DNA of 9,360 nt from the NCBI GenBank assembly GCA_009926295.1, contig RFPF01000102.1:1-9360 (forward strand), in the 5' to 3' direction. Source of the DNA: Planctomycetia bacterium. Lineage in GTDB: Bacteria > Planctomycetota > Planctomycetia > Pirellulales > UBA1268. The notes below the pieces were generated by a model that saw nothing but the letters and a program-made list of their open reading frames with translations, made no database searches and had not been told where the DNA came from. Positions 1-5,078 of the stretch are shown piece by piece. The position numbers and the translations under genes were made by a program. Numbering within the stretch: position 1 is the first letter of the stretch; each line of letters opens with the position of its first letter.

Positions 1-202
1 GAGTCGCCAGAGGCGCACGAAATGGCTCGTCGGACGAGGGAGACGAACGGAAACCCGGGCCGCCCTTACGGTTCCGGAAGCGGGGGGTACCAGCCTCGGC
101 GCGGCAGGGTCAAGGTCGCAGGGAGTGGCCCCCGCGACGACGTTTCCCGCAGAATGCCGGGCTTGCGTCTCTTGCCGCGCACCCACCAGCCCCGGCTTCA
201 CC
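1..202. other. Left-edge stretch without an assignable gene
   Basis: I recognise no gene here. All three plus-strand frames are free of stop codons from the window edge to the biotin ligase ATG at 203, so no plus-strand gene ends inside this stretch. A gene to the left must therefore end before the window, lie on the minus strand, or be continuous with the biotin ligase frame. One minus-strand frame is also open from an ATG at 204-202 to the edge (about 68 codons, opening MVKPGLVGARQE), which could be the start of a divergent gene cut by the edge, but its composition looks like a shadow. No good promoter, tRNA or riboswitch pattern was seen. Confidence 0.4.
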
Positions 203-1024
203 ATGCCCCCCGATCCGATCGATCCCCACGTGATCCGGCGCGATGCCGGGATCGCGACCTTCGAACACCTCGCGGTGGTGGACACGACGATGGAGCGGGC
301 GCGGGAACTGGCTGCGGACCCGTGCACGCCCCTGCCCGCCGCGGTCGTGGCAGACCGTCAGGAGCGGGGCCGCGGTCGTCGCGGGGCCCGCTGGTGGCAG
401 CCCGAGGGCAGTCTCGTCGCGAGCCTGGTGCTCGACGCCGCCTCGGCGGGAGGCGGCGTCGTGCGCCCCACCTGGTCGCTCGCCTGCGGCGTGGCCCTGG
501 CGGAGGCGGTCATGGCTCTGGAGCCCACGATTGCGGCGGGCGTGCGCTGGCCGAACGACGTCGAGGTCGACGGTGGAAAACTCGCCGGCATCCTCGTCGA
601 GGCGACGCCGGGCGGCCGCGTCGTTTTCGGTGTCGGCGTGAACACGACCGGCAGTGCGGCGCAGGCGCCGCCGGAAATCGGGCAGGCCGTCCGCACGGTG
701 CCCGATCTCGTGGGGCGGACGATCCCCCGGGCCCTGCTGCTGTGCGAGCTCGTACCCCGGCTGCGCGGCCTCCTCGCCGGGATGTCCCGGGACGAGAGTC
801 TTCTGCCGGTGCGGTATCGACCGCTGTGCACGCTCACGGGCCGCGACGTCACGGTGTACCGCGGACTCGAGGCGGGCATGTCCGGCGACCGGGTGCACGG
901 GCTCTGCCTCGGCATCGACCGTCGTGGTGCGCTCGTGCTCGAGACCACGACGGGCCGGCTGCACGTCGAATCGGGAACCCTCAGCGACCCGTCCGCCGCC
1001 TGGCGCGGCCCGGACGGCGGCTGA
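203..1024 (+). CDS. birA: Biotin--[acetyl-CoA-carboxylase] ligase, monofunctional (no DNA-binding domain)
   Basis: Predicted cytoplasmic biotin protein ligase of 273 residues. The family makes biotinyl-5'-AMP from biotin and ATP and transfers biotin to a lysine of carboxylase carrier proteins such as AccB. Visible landmarks: VVDTTMERAREL near 25-36 (the family's D-S/T-T-x-x-A block), the adenylate-loop motif GRGRRGARWW at 56-65, RWPND at 115-119, KLAGILVE at 126-133 carrying the biotin-contacting lysine, and GVGVN at 143-147. The last ~60 residues fit the family's small SH3-like domain. There is no N-terminal helix-turn-helix, so it should be the class I type that does not repress biotin synthesis. 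I chose the ATG at 203. A GTG at 125 and further open frame lie upstream, but those residues resemble no BirA domain. No clear Shine-Dalgarno is seen. The gene runs tail-to-tail into the rlmM-like gene with a 44-bp overlap. Confidence 0.93.
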   Translation: MPPDPIDPHVIRRDAGIATFEHLAVVDTTMERARELAADPCTPLPAAVVADRQERGRGRRGARWWQPEGSLVASLVLDAASAGGGVVRPTWSLACGVALAEAVMALEPTIAAGVRWPNDVEVDGGKLAGILVEATPGGRVVFGVGVNTTGSAAQAPPEIGQAVRTVPDLVGRTIPRALLLCELVPRLRGLLAGMSRDESLLPVRYRPLCTLTGRDVTVYRGLEAGMSGDRVHGLCLGIDRRGALVLETTTGRLHVESGTLSDPSAAWRGPDGG

Positions 1025-2066
1025 CGGCCAGCCGCTCGGCCACCACGCAGATTTCCCGCCCGCCCGTCGAGAGCTGCCGGGCCCGCGCGACGTAGCCCCA
1101 CCCGGTGACCCGAGCGAGCCATCCTGGAAGATCGGCGGCCCGCGCCCAGTTGGGCAGCTTGAGCGTGGCGACGATGCCATGGGGCGGTCGTCCCGGGGCC
1201 ATGACCACGCGTTCGAGCGCGGCGAGCGTGCTCGTGGGGTCGATGTTCATGTCGGCCACGACCCAGTCGAATCCGCGCAACTGCTTCAGCCGCACGTCGC
1301 GGGCCCGCATCCGCCACTGCTCGAACCGCGGATGCCGCGCCACATGCTCGTCGACGAGTGCCGGATCGATGCCCACGACGACGAGTCCGGCCTCGAGCAA
1401 CCGCTGGCAGGCGCCTCCCGGAGCCGCGCCGAGTTCCACCGCCCGAGTCCCGGGCACGAGGTCGATGCCGAAGGTGGCCAGCGCCTCGTCGAGTTTGAGC
1501 CATGCCCGCGATGCCTTTCCCGCGGGCAGGACCGCCGGGTAGATGCCCCCCGGCCAGGTTCGTGACGGGCCGTCGGCGACGTGCCAGCCCACCCACCAGC
1601 GCTCGGCCGAATCGACCATGCAGTCGAGAACGAGCGGGCCGCGGCGCGCTCTCGCCGCGCCCGACTCGATCGCGCGCCGGCGGGCGGGCTCGAGGGCGGC
1701 GATGATCGCGGCCCGAATCGCCCCGGGATCGCCTTCCGCCCGTGGATCGCGGTTCCAGACATGCACTTCCCCCCAGTCGTGCCCTCCGACCAGCGTGTGA
1801 ACACGGGCGGCGAGGCTCCCGGCATCGGGCCCGGTGACCTGGCCGCACGAATGGACGACGGTGCGGGCGAAGACGAGCCGTTCGACGTCTGCGGGAGTCG
1901 GTGGTGGCATGCCGGCGGGCACGCGGAAGGTCACCATCCCGCGCCGCCAGGCCGCCTTGACGAGGCCCGGCAGCACCACGCGCTGCCGCTCCACGAGCGC
2001 TGCCTCCGCACCCCCTTGGCAGGTGGCGAGCAGAAAGTCGCCCGGGGCAGGATGGAGGGATGCCAT
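981..2066 (-). CDS. rlmM: RlmM-like 23S rRNA 2'-O-ribose methyltransferase (FtsJ/RrmJ fold)
   Basis: A 361-residue SAM-dependent RNA ribose methyltransferase. E. coli RlmM methylates C2498 of 23S rRNA; the same target is inferred here. The N-terminal half (~1-170) matches the position of RlmM's THUMP-containing region. The C-terminal half is the Rossmann catalytic domain: SRAWLKLDEAL at 186-196, SAM-binding ELGAAPGGACQRLLEAG at 211-227, VGIDPA at 231-236, ADMN at 271-274, TLKLP at 301-305, and ARQLSTGGREICVVAER at 329-345. The K-D-K-E catalytic tetrad of the FtsJ family is complete as K191, D272, K303 and E338. The ending recalls the E. coli RlmM block ARQLYHDREEVTVHVRR (recalled from memory). 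I chose the ATG at 2066; an in-frame ATG at 2111 would add 15 residues but falls on the terminator's U-tract. The tail is very Arg-rich (RRPGRARRRTGR). Only 44 nt separate the start from the upstream terminator, so there is no room for an ordinary promoter between them. Confidence 0.88.
   Translation of the reverse strand: MASLHPAPGDFLLATCQGGAEAALVERQRVVLPGLVKAAWRRGMVTFRVPAGMPPPTPADVERLVFARTVVHSCGQVTGPDAGSLAARVHTLVGGHDWGEVHVWNRDPRAEGDPGAIRAAIIAALEPARRRAIESGAARARRGPLVLDCMVDSAERWWVGWHVADGPSRTWPGGIYPAVLPAGKASRAWLKLDEALATFGIDLVPGTRAVELGAAPGGACQRLLEAGLVVVGIDPALVDEHVARHPRFEQWRMRARDVRLKQLRGFDWVVADMNIDPTSTLAALERVVMAPGRPPHGIVATLKLPNWARAADLPGWLARVTGWGYVARARQLSTGGREICVVAERLAVSRRPGRARRRTGR
1017..1035. 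terminator. GC hairpin at the convergent birA/rlmM ends (possible bidirectional terminator)
   Basis: GCGGCTG at 1017-1023 is the exact reverse complement of CAGCCGC at 1029-1035, giving a 7-bp stem with a 5-nt loop that includes the last bases of the birA stop codon (1022-1024). It lies where the two converging genes overlap, a usual position for a shared terminator. No U-run follows on either strand, and such short GC stems are common by chance here, so this is a weak call. Confidence 0.25.
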
Positions 2067-2109
2067 GCGGCAGATCGTAGGGAGGGCGTTTTCCCGGGGA
2101 AAGCGGCCC

Positions 2110-2153
2110 AAAAAATCAGGCCGGCCCGGGCGCCCAAGGGCCCGGGCCGGCCT
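2110..2153 (-). terminator. Strong intrinsic terminator between the lysine-rich ORF and rlmM
   Basis: A perfect 14-bp inverted repeat: AGGCCGGCCCGGGC at 2118-2131 against GCCCGGGCCGGCCT at 2140-2153, with an 8-nt loop. On the minus strand the stem is followed, after GA, by six T (2115-2110), which is the form of an intrinsic terminator for transcription coming from the lysine-rich gene. On the plus strand only a short CTTTCTCGT follows, so activity should be mainly on the minus strand. It lies 110 nt after the lysine-rich gene's stop and 44 nt before the rlmM start on the same strand, so any transcript from the upstream promoter reaching rlmM must read through it. Confidence 0.85.
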
Positions 2154-2167
2154 TTCTCGTCTGAACA

Positions 2168-2188
2168 GTCGACGGTTATACGGTCGAC
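2168..2188. repeat. Paired GTCGAC palindromes around a TATAAC box
   Basis: GTCGAC occurs at 2168-2173 and again at 2183-2188 with 9 nt between. Each copy is self-complementary, so the pair is both a direct and an inverted repeat and could form a 6-bp hairpin in RNA. The minus strand of the spacer reads CGTATAACC, containing TATAAC (2180-2175), five of six bases of a sigma-70 -10 box. No matching -35 is visible at 16-18 bp. It could be a second promoter with flanking operator half-sites, upstream of the terminator and rlmM, or only a hairpin in the 3' part of the lysine-rich transcript. Confidence 0.35.
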
Positions 2189-2263
2189 GTGCCCGGCCGG
2201 CGGTTCGCCGACACGCCGTCCCCGAGGGGCCGGCGAATCAACGAGGCTGGCACGGGCGAAGGA

Positions 2264-2326
2264 CTAGCCGTGGCCCTTCTTCTTCTTGGCGGCCTTCTTG
2301 GCGGCCTTCTTCTTCTTCTTCGCCAT
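2264..2326 (-). CDS. 20-residue lysine-rich micropeptide (or lysine-codon leader peptide)
   Basis: A 20-codon reading frame: Met-Ala, five Lys, two Ala, two Lys, two Ala, four Lys, then Gly-His-Gly and TAG. Eleven of 20 residues are lysine, all encoded by AAG; the alanines after the first use GCC. It is supported by the only perfect Shine-Dalgarno I see in the window (AAGGAG, 8 nt before ATG), an upstream TTGACA box and a strong downstream terminator. Short Lys/Ala peptides of this kind resemble the tails of histone H1-like bacterial proteins, so nucleic-acid binding is plausible but unproven. Alternatively, its position before a terminator and an rRNA methyltransferase gene is what a leader peptide for attenuation would look like. 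The frame remains open upstream (a GTG at 2446 would give 60 residues), but the ribosome binding site points to the internal ATG. Confidence 0.72.
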   Translation of the reverse strand: MAKKKKKAAKKAAKKKKGHG

Positions 2327-2334
2327 CGATATGG

Positions 2335-2340
2335 CTCCTT
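2335..2340 (-). promoter_or_regulatory. Perfect Shine-Dalgarno of the lysine-rich gene
   Basis: The minus strand reads AAGGAG, 8 nt before the ATG at 2326. This spacing is near-optimal, and the site decides the start of the 20-codon frame over the upstream in-frame GTG. The other genes of this window have no comparable site, so strong initiation seems to be specifically maintained here. Confidence 0.8.
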
Positions 2341-2451
2341 GCCACGAGTGCCCTGAAACACACCACACGTCCACTCCCCCGGGCACTCTGTCGAAGGGAT
2401 TGGACGACGTTTCGAAATCGTTTGGATGACGCGTGGAGCGAACCACCAGGC

Positions 2452-2476
2452 TGCTGTCACAGCATCACTGGCAGTG
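2452..2476. repeat. Two adjacent short inverted repeats near the predicted transcription start
   Basis: TGCTGT-C-ACAGCA at 2452-2464 is a perfect 6-bp inverted repeat with a 1-nt centre, and CACTG-G-CAGTG at 2466-2476 is a perfect 5-bp one. They are separated by a single T and lie just around and after the start point predicted from the TTGACA box (near 2470). That position suits repressor operator sites, or small hairpins at the 5' end of the lysine-rich gene's mRNA. No regulator is identified. Confidence 0.35.
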
Positions 2477-2505
2477 TTTTGAGTGATTCGTTCGGGAACT
2501 GTCAA
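2477..2505 (-). promoter_or_regulatory. Candidate sigma-70-type promoter for the lysine-rich gene
   Basis: The minus strand carries a perfect -35 hexamer TTGACA (2505-2500). At a 17-bp spacing the -10 position reads TCAAAA (2482-2477), only three of six bases of TATAAT, so the -10 is weak. Transcription would begin near 2470 and leave an mRNA leader of about 145 nt before the ATG at 2326. An A/T-tract palindrome sits one base upstream of the -35, where an UP element would be. An exact TTGACA in the one intergenic region with a strong ribosome binding site and terminator supports a real promoter. Confidence 0.5.
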
Positions 2506-2506
2506 G

Positions 2507-2535
2507 GGAAATCCGAAAAAATTTTTCGGATTTCC
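2507..2535. repeat. 29-bp perfect AT-rich palindrome (UP element, operator or 3'-end hairpin)
   Basis: GGAAATCCGAAAAA at 2507-2520 is the exact reverse complement of TTTTTCGGATTTCC at 2522-2535, around a single A at 2521. The middle is an uninterrupted A6T5 tract, in strong contrast to the GC-rich surroundings. It lies 20 bp after the stop of the inositol-phosphate synthase gene and one base before the TTGACA box, both on the minus strand. Relative to the predicted start near 2470 the tract falls at about -46 to -56, the place of an UP element. As RNA it could also form a 3'-end hairpin for the upstream gene, but no U-tract follows the stem, so a classic intrinsic terminator is unlikely. A symmetric operator is also possible. 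Confidence 0.75.
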
Positions 2536-2555
2536 GTCGACCCGCTCCGTCGGGG

Positions 2556-3761
2556 TCACCGCTCCGCGTGCGCCCGCGCCCACGCTTCCAGCGCGGTGAA
2601 CTGCTTGGAGAAATCCTGTTCCGTGACGCCGAGCGGGCTTTTGAAGAAGCATCCGAGCCACCCGATCGCGCCACGCTCGCCCGCCCGGCGGGCGCGATCG
2701 ACCAGCCGCACCAGGTCGATCACGAGGGGTGCGGCGAGGATCGAGTCGCAGCCTTGCCAGACGAACTGGAAGGTCATCGGAGTGCCGAGGAAGCCGCGAA
2801 AGTGGACGTGATCCCACGCGGTCTTCCAGTCGCCGAGGCTGCGGATGTACTCGATCGAGACGTGTGTCTGCGGCGGGTACCCGAGGATCTCGGCGAGGAG
2901 GTGATCCTTGCTCCGCACCTTGGCGGCCTTGTTGCGTGGGTCATCCAGCACCTTGCCGTCCATGTTGCCGAAGATGTTGTGACCGACCCAGCTCATCACC
3001 TCGAGATGCCGCGCCGCGAACATCGGCGCGAGCACGCTCTTGAGCAGCGTTTCCCCGGTCTTGCCGTCGCAGCCCGCGTGGGCGGTGCCGTGATCCTCCG
3101 CGAGGCTCTGCATGGCCGGGGGCGTGGCCCCCGTGGAGGGCGTGAAGTTGACGTACGAGGCCCCTGCCTCGATCGCTGCGAGGGCGTAGAGGCTGCTCGC
3201 CGGCAGAGGGCAGGCGTCGGGATCGTCGAGGAGCGGCTCGACATCCCCGAACGCCACGGGGATCGCCCCCGCCGCAGGCGGCTCGGTCGAGGCCAGGTTC
3301 ACCACCACCACGTGCCGCACGTTCTCGGCGCGGGCGAAGGCCTCGATGTCGGACCGTATCCTGGCGACCGCCGCCCGGGGCGTCTCCACCGCCGCGGCGA
3401 TCGTGGGTTCGGCGAGGGTGCGGATGGCGTCACCGGCGGCCACCACGGTGCCGGGCCGGATGCGCTTCTCCACCACGGCGAAGAAGGGCTCGGAGGCGGC
3501 GATCAACTCGGGGTCGATCGCGCGGCTCTCCACCCACATCCGCCGGGCCTCCTCGCCGAGACGGCCCGGGCGGATGTCGTGTCCGCCCACGACGATGTCG
3601 CCGCACGGCACGAGGTCGAGCCGCGTGAACGGATCGAGCTCGGTCACGAGGCCGGTCGAGGGAATCGCCCCCCGCCCGAGCGCCGCGAGGCCGGTCAGCA
3701 CAGTGGTCGCCACGCCCCCCTTCACGCCGATGATCCACAGACCGAGCGGCTGGTGCGGCAT
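2556..3761 (-). CDS. Inositol-3-phosphate synthase-type enzyme (Ino1/MIPS family)
   Basis: A 401-residue NAD-dependent enzyme. The family converts glucose 6-phosphate to 1L-myo-inositol 3-phosphate by an oxidation-aldol-reduction cycle. Landmarks: an N-terminal NAD-binding glycine loop LWIIGVKGGVATTVLTGL (8-25), VVVNLASTEPP (152-162), YVNFTPS (203-209), the family block CDGKTGETLLKSVLAPMF (231-248), SWVGHNIFGNMDGKVL (257-272), RSKD (283-286), DSILAAPLVIDLVRLVD (339-355) and CFFKSPLG (371-378). Lysines K234, K241, K285 and K374 sit where the family keeps catalytic or phosphate-binding lysines, judged from memory of the yeast enzyme. The length is close to short prokaryotic versions and below the ~530 residues of yeast Ino1. 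I start at the ATG at 3761 because the glycine loop follows at once; the same frame stays open far upstream, but only as antisense of the aminotransferase. No inositol pathway partner is adjacent, so the end product in this organism is unknown. Confidence 0.9.
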   Translation of the reverse strand: MPHQPLGLWIIGVKGGVATTVLTGLAALGRGAIPSTGLVTELDPFTRLDLVPCGDIVVGGHDIRPGRLGEEARRMWVESRAIDPELIAASEPFFAVVEKRIRPGTVVAAGDAIRTLAEPTIAAAVETPRAAVARIRSDIEAFARAENVRHVVVVNLASTEPPAAGAIPVAFGDVEPLLDDPDACPLPASSLYALAAIEAGASYVNFTPSTGATPPAMQSLAEDHGTAHAGCDGKTGETLLKSVLAPMFAARHLEVMSWVGHNIFGNMDGKVLDDPRNKAAKVRSKDHLLAEILGYPPQTHVSIEYIRSLGDWKTAWDHVHFRGFLGTPMTFQFVWQGCDSILAAPLVIDLVRLVDRARRAGERGAIGWLGCFFKSPLGVTEQDFSKQFTALEAWARAHAER

Positions 3762-3829
3762 GCGGGATGGTTCTCGTCGGCGGGCTTCGCCGCGCTGGGC
3801 GAGCCGCTGGAGATCGGAGGGAGCGGTGG

Positions 3830-3835
3830 TATCAT
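3830..3835 (+). promoter_or_regulatory. Possible -10 box in the divergent aminotransferase/synthase spacer
   Basis: TATCAT matches five of six bases of TATAAT and is the most AT-rich spot in the 126-bp spacer (3762-3887) between the divergent inositol-phosphate synthase and aminotransferase genes. Transcription would start near 3842, about 46 nt before the aminotransferase ATG. The -35 region at 17 bp reads CTGGAG, a poor match. The spacer must hold both divergent promoters, but I can point to no convincing one for the minus strand. Confidence 0.28.
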
Positions 3836-3887
3836 TCTGACCGCGGCGACGAGCGTCCTTCAACAGCGGAGCGGATGCGCGACAGGC

Positions 3888-5078
3888 ATGTCGACACCTA
3901 GCAGTTTGCGGCTGGCCCGGCGGATGGCGTCGCTCGAGCCCTCGGCGACGCTCGCCATGGCGGCCCGGGCCCAGGCCCTCGCGGCCTCCGGCATCGACGT
4001 CATCGACCTGTCGGTGGGGGAGCCCGATTTTCCGACGCCGCCTCACATCTGCGCCGCGGCGGAGGCGGCGATCCGGGCCGGCAGGACGAAATACACCCCG
4101 GCGGCGGGCATTCCCGACCTCCGCAAGGCCGTGGCCGCCGATTACGCGCGGCGATCCGGGCTGGCGGTGACGCCCGGACAGGTTGTCGTGTCCAACGGCG
4201 CCAAGCACGCGCTGCACAACGCCTTCACGGCCCTGCTGGACGAGGGCGACGAGGTGGTCGTACCCGCACCCTACTGGGTGAGCTACGCCGAACTCGTCAA
4301 GCTGTCGGGCGGGAGGCCGGTGCTCCTCGAAACCAGGATTGAGGACGACTTCAAGCTGCGGCCTGAGGCGCTCCGGGCCGCCCTGACGCCACGCACCCGC
4401 ATGCTCCTGCTCTGCTCGCCGAGCAACCCCACGGGCGTGGTCTACACCCCCGACGAACTCGGCTCCCTCGGCGACGTCGCCCTCGAGGCCGACCTCGCGG
4501 TGATCGCCGACGAGATTTACGACCAGCTCGTCTTCGACGGTCGCAGCTCGCCCTCCTTCCCGACACTCCGCCCCGGCCTCGTCGACCGCACGGTGGTGGT
4601 TGCCGGGGTGAGCAAGACCTATTCCATGACGGGTTGGCGGATCGGATGGACGATCTGCCCCGAACCGCTCGCGAAGGCGATCGGCAACCTGCAGAGCCAG
4701 GAGACGAGCAACCCGTCGAGCATCAGCCAGCACGCGGCGTTGGCCGCCCTCACCGGCCCGCAGGAGTGCGTGGCCGAGATGTGCCGGGCCTTCCAGAAGC
4801 GCCGTGACCTCGTGGCGGGCCGGCTGGCGGCGATCCCGGGCGTGCGACTGCCCGAGATCGGCGGCGCGTTCTACGCGTTCTTCGACATCCGTTCCGCACT
4901 CGCCCGCGGCGGCATCTCGAGCGCCCACTGGTGCGAGGCGCTGCTCGAGAAGGAGCACGTGGCGCTCGTGGCAGGCAGCGCCTTCGGTGCGGAAGGTCAC
5001 GTGCGGATGTCGTTCGCGGCCTCCGAGGAGAAGCTCGCCGCGGGCCTCGATCGCATCGCCCGATTCCTCGGTGCCTGA
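3888..5078 (+). CDS. aspC: Aspartate aminotransferase, class I PLP-dependent (type I-gamma-like)
   Basis: A 396-residue cytoplasmic PLP enzyme that likely exchanges the amino group between aspartate and 2-oxoglutarate, giving oxaloacetate and glutamate. Sequence signs: DLSVGEPDFPTPPH (40-53), TKYTPAAGIPDLR (67-79), VVSNGAKHALHNAF (100-113), PAPYWVSY (126-133), SPSNPTG with N180, ADEIYDQLVF with D208 pairing the PLP pyridine nitrogen, the Schiff-base lysine K243 in GVSKTYSMTGWRIGW (240-254), and the substrate-carboxylate arginine R373 in HVRMSFA. The full domain is present and the length is normal. The motifs resemble the Thermus/Bacillus-type enzymes, some of which also accept prephenate, so aromatic or prephenate activity cannot be excluded. 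The ATG at 3888 is the first in-frame ATG giving the standard N-terminus; the Shine-Dalgarno is weak. The 3' end overlaps or abuts the mobA-like gene, which suggests cotranscription. Confidence 0.93.
   Translation: MSTPSSLRLARRMASLEPSATLAMAARAQALAASGIDVIDLSVGEPDFPTPPHICAAAEAAIRAGRTKYTPAAGIPDLRKAVAADYARRSGLAVTPGQVVVSNGAKHALHNAFTALLDEGDEVVVPAPYWVSYAELVKLSGGRPVLLETRIEDDFKLRPEALRAALTPRTRMLLLCSPSNPTGVVYTPDELGSLGDVALEADLAVIADEIYDQLVFDGRSSPSFPTLRPGLVDRTVVVAGVSKTYSMTGWRIGWTICPEPLAKAIGNLQSQETSNPSSISQHAALAALTGPQECVAEMCRAFQKRRDLVAGRLAAIPGVRLPEIGGAFYAFFDIRSALARGGISSAHWCEALLEKEHVALVAGSAFGAEGHVRMSFAASEEKLAAGLDRIARFLGA

Noticed and set aside
70..100. GGTTCCGGAAGCGG resembling the conserved GGUCCGGAAGGAAGC of bacterial SRP RNA
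   Set aside because: The match is short, the flanking stem arms of SRP RNA could not be found, and the downstream conserved loop is absent.
22..1095. Plus-strand open frame of 357 codons
   Set aside because: It overlaps the biotin ligase in another frame, and the Arg-rich sequence matches no family.
2264..2446. 60-residue version of the lysine-rich protein starting at a GTG
   Set aside because: The perfect ribosome binding site is 8 nt before the internal ATG; the added residues show no conserved feature and would cover the mRNA leader.
2507..2535. AT-rich palindrome as a classic intrinsic terminator of the synthase gene
   Set aside because: No U-tract follows the stem in either direction; the T-run is inside the stem. 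It remains possible as a factor-assisted 3' end, but I did not call it a terminator.
2568..3887. In-frame upstream extension of the aminotransferase frame on the plus strand
   Set aside because: It is antisense to the inositol-phosphate synthase gene, is rich in Arg, Gly and His, and has no recognisable domain. The aminotransferase N-terminus is complete from the ATG at 3888.
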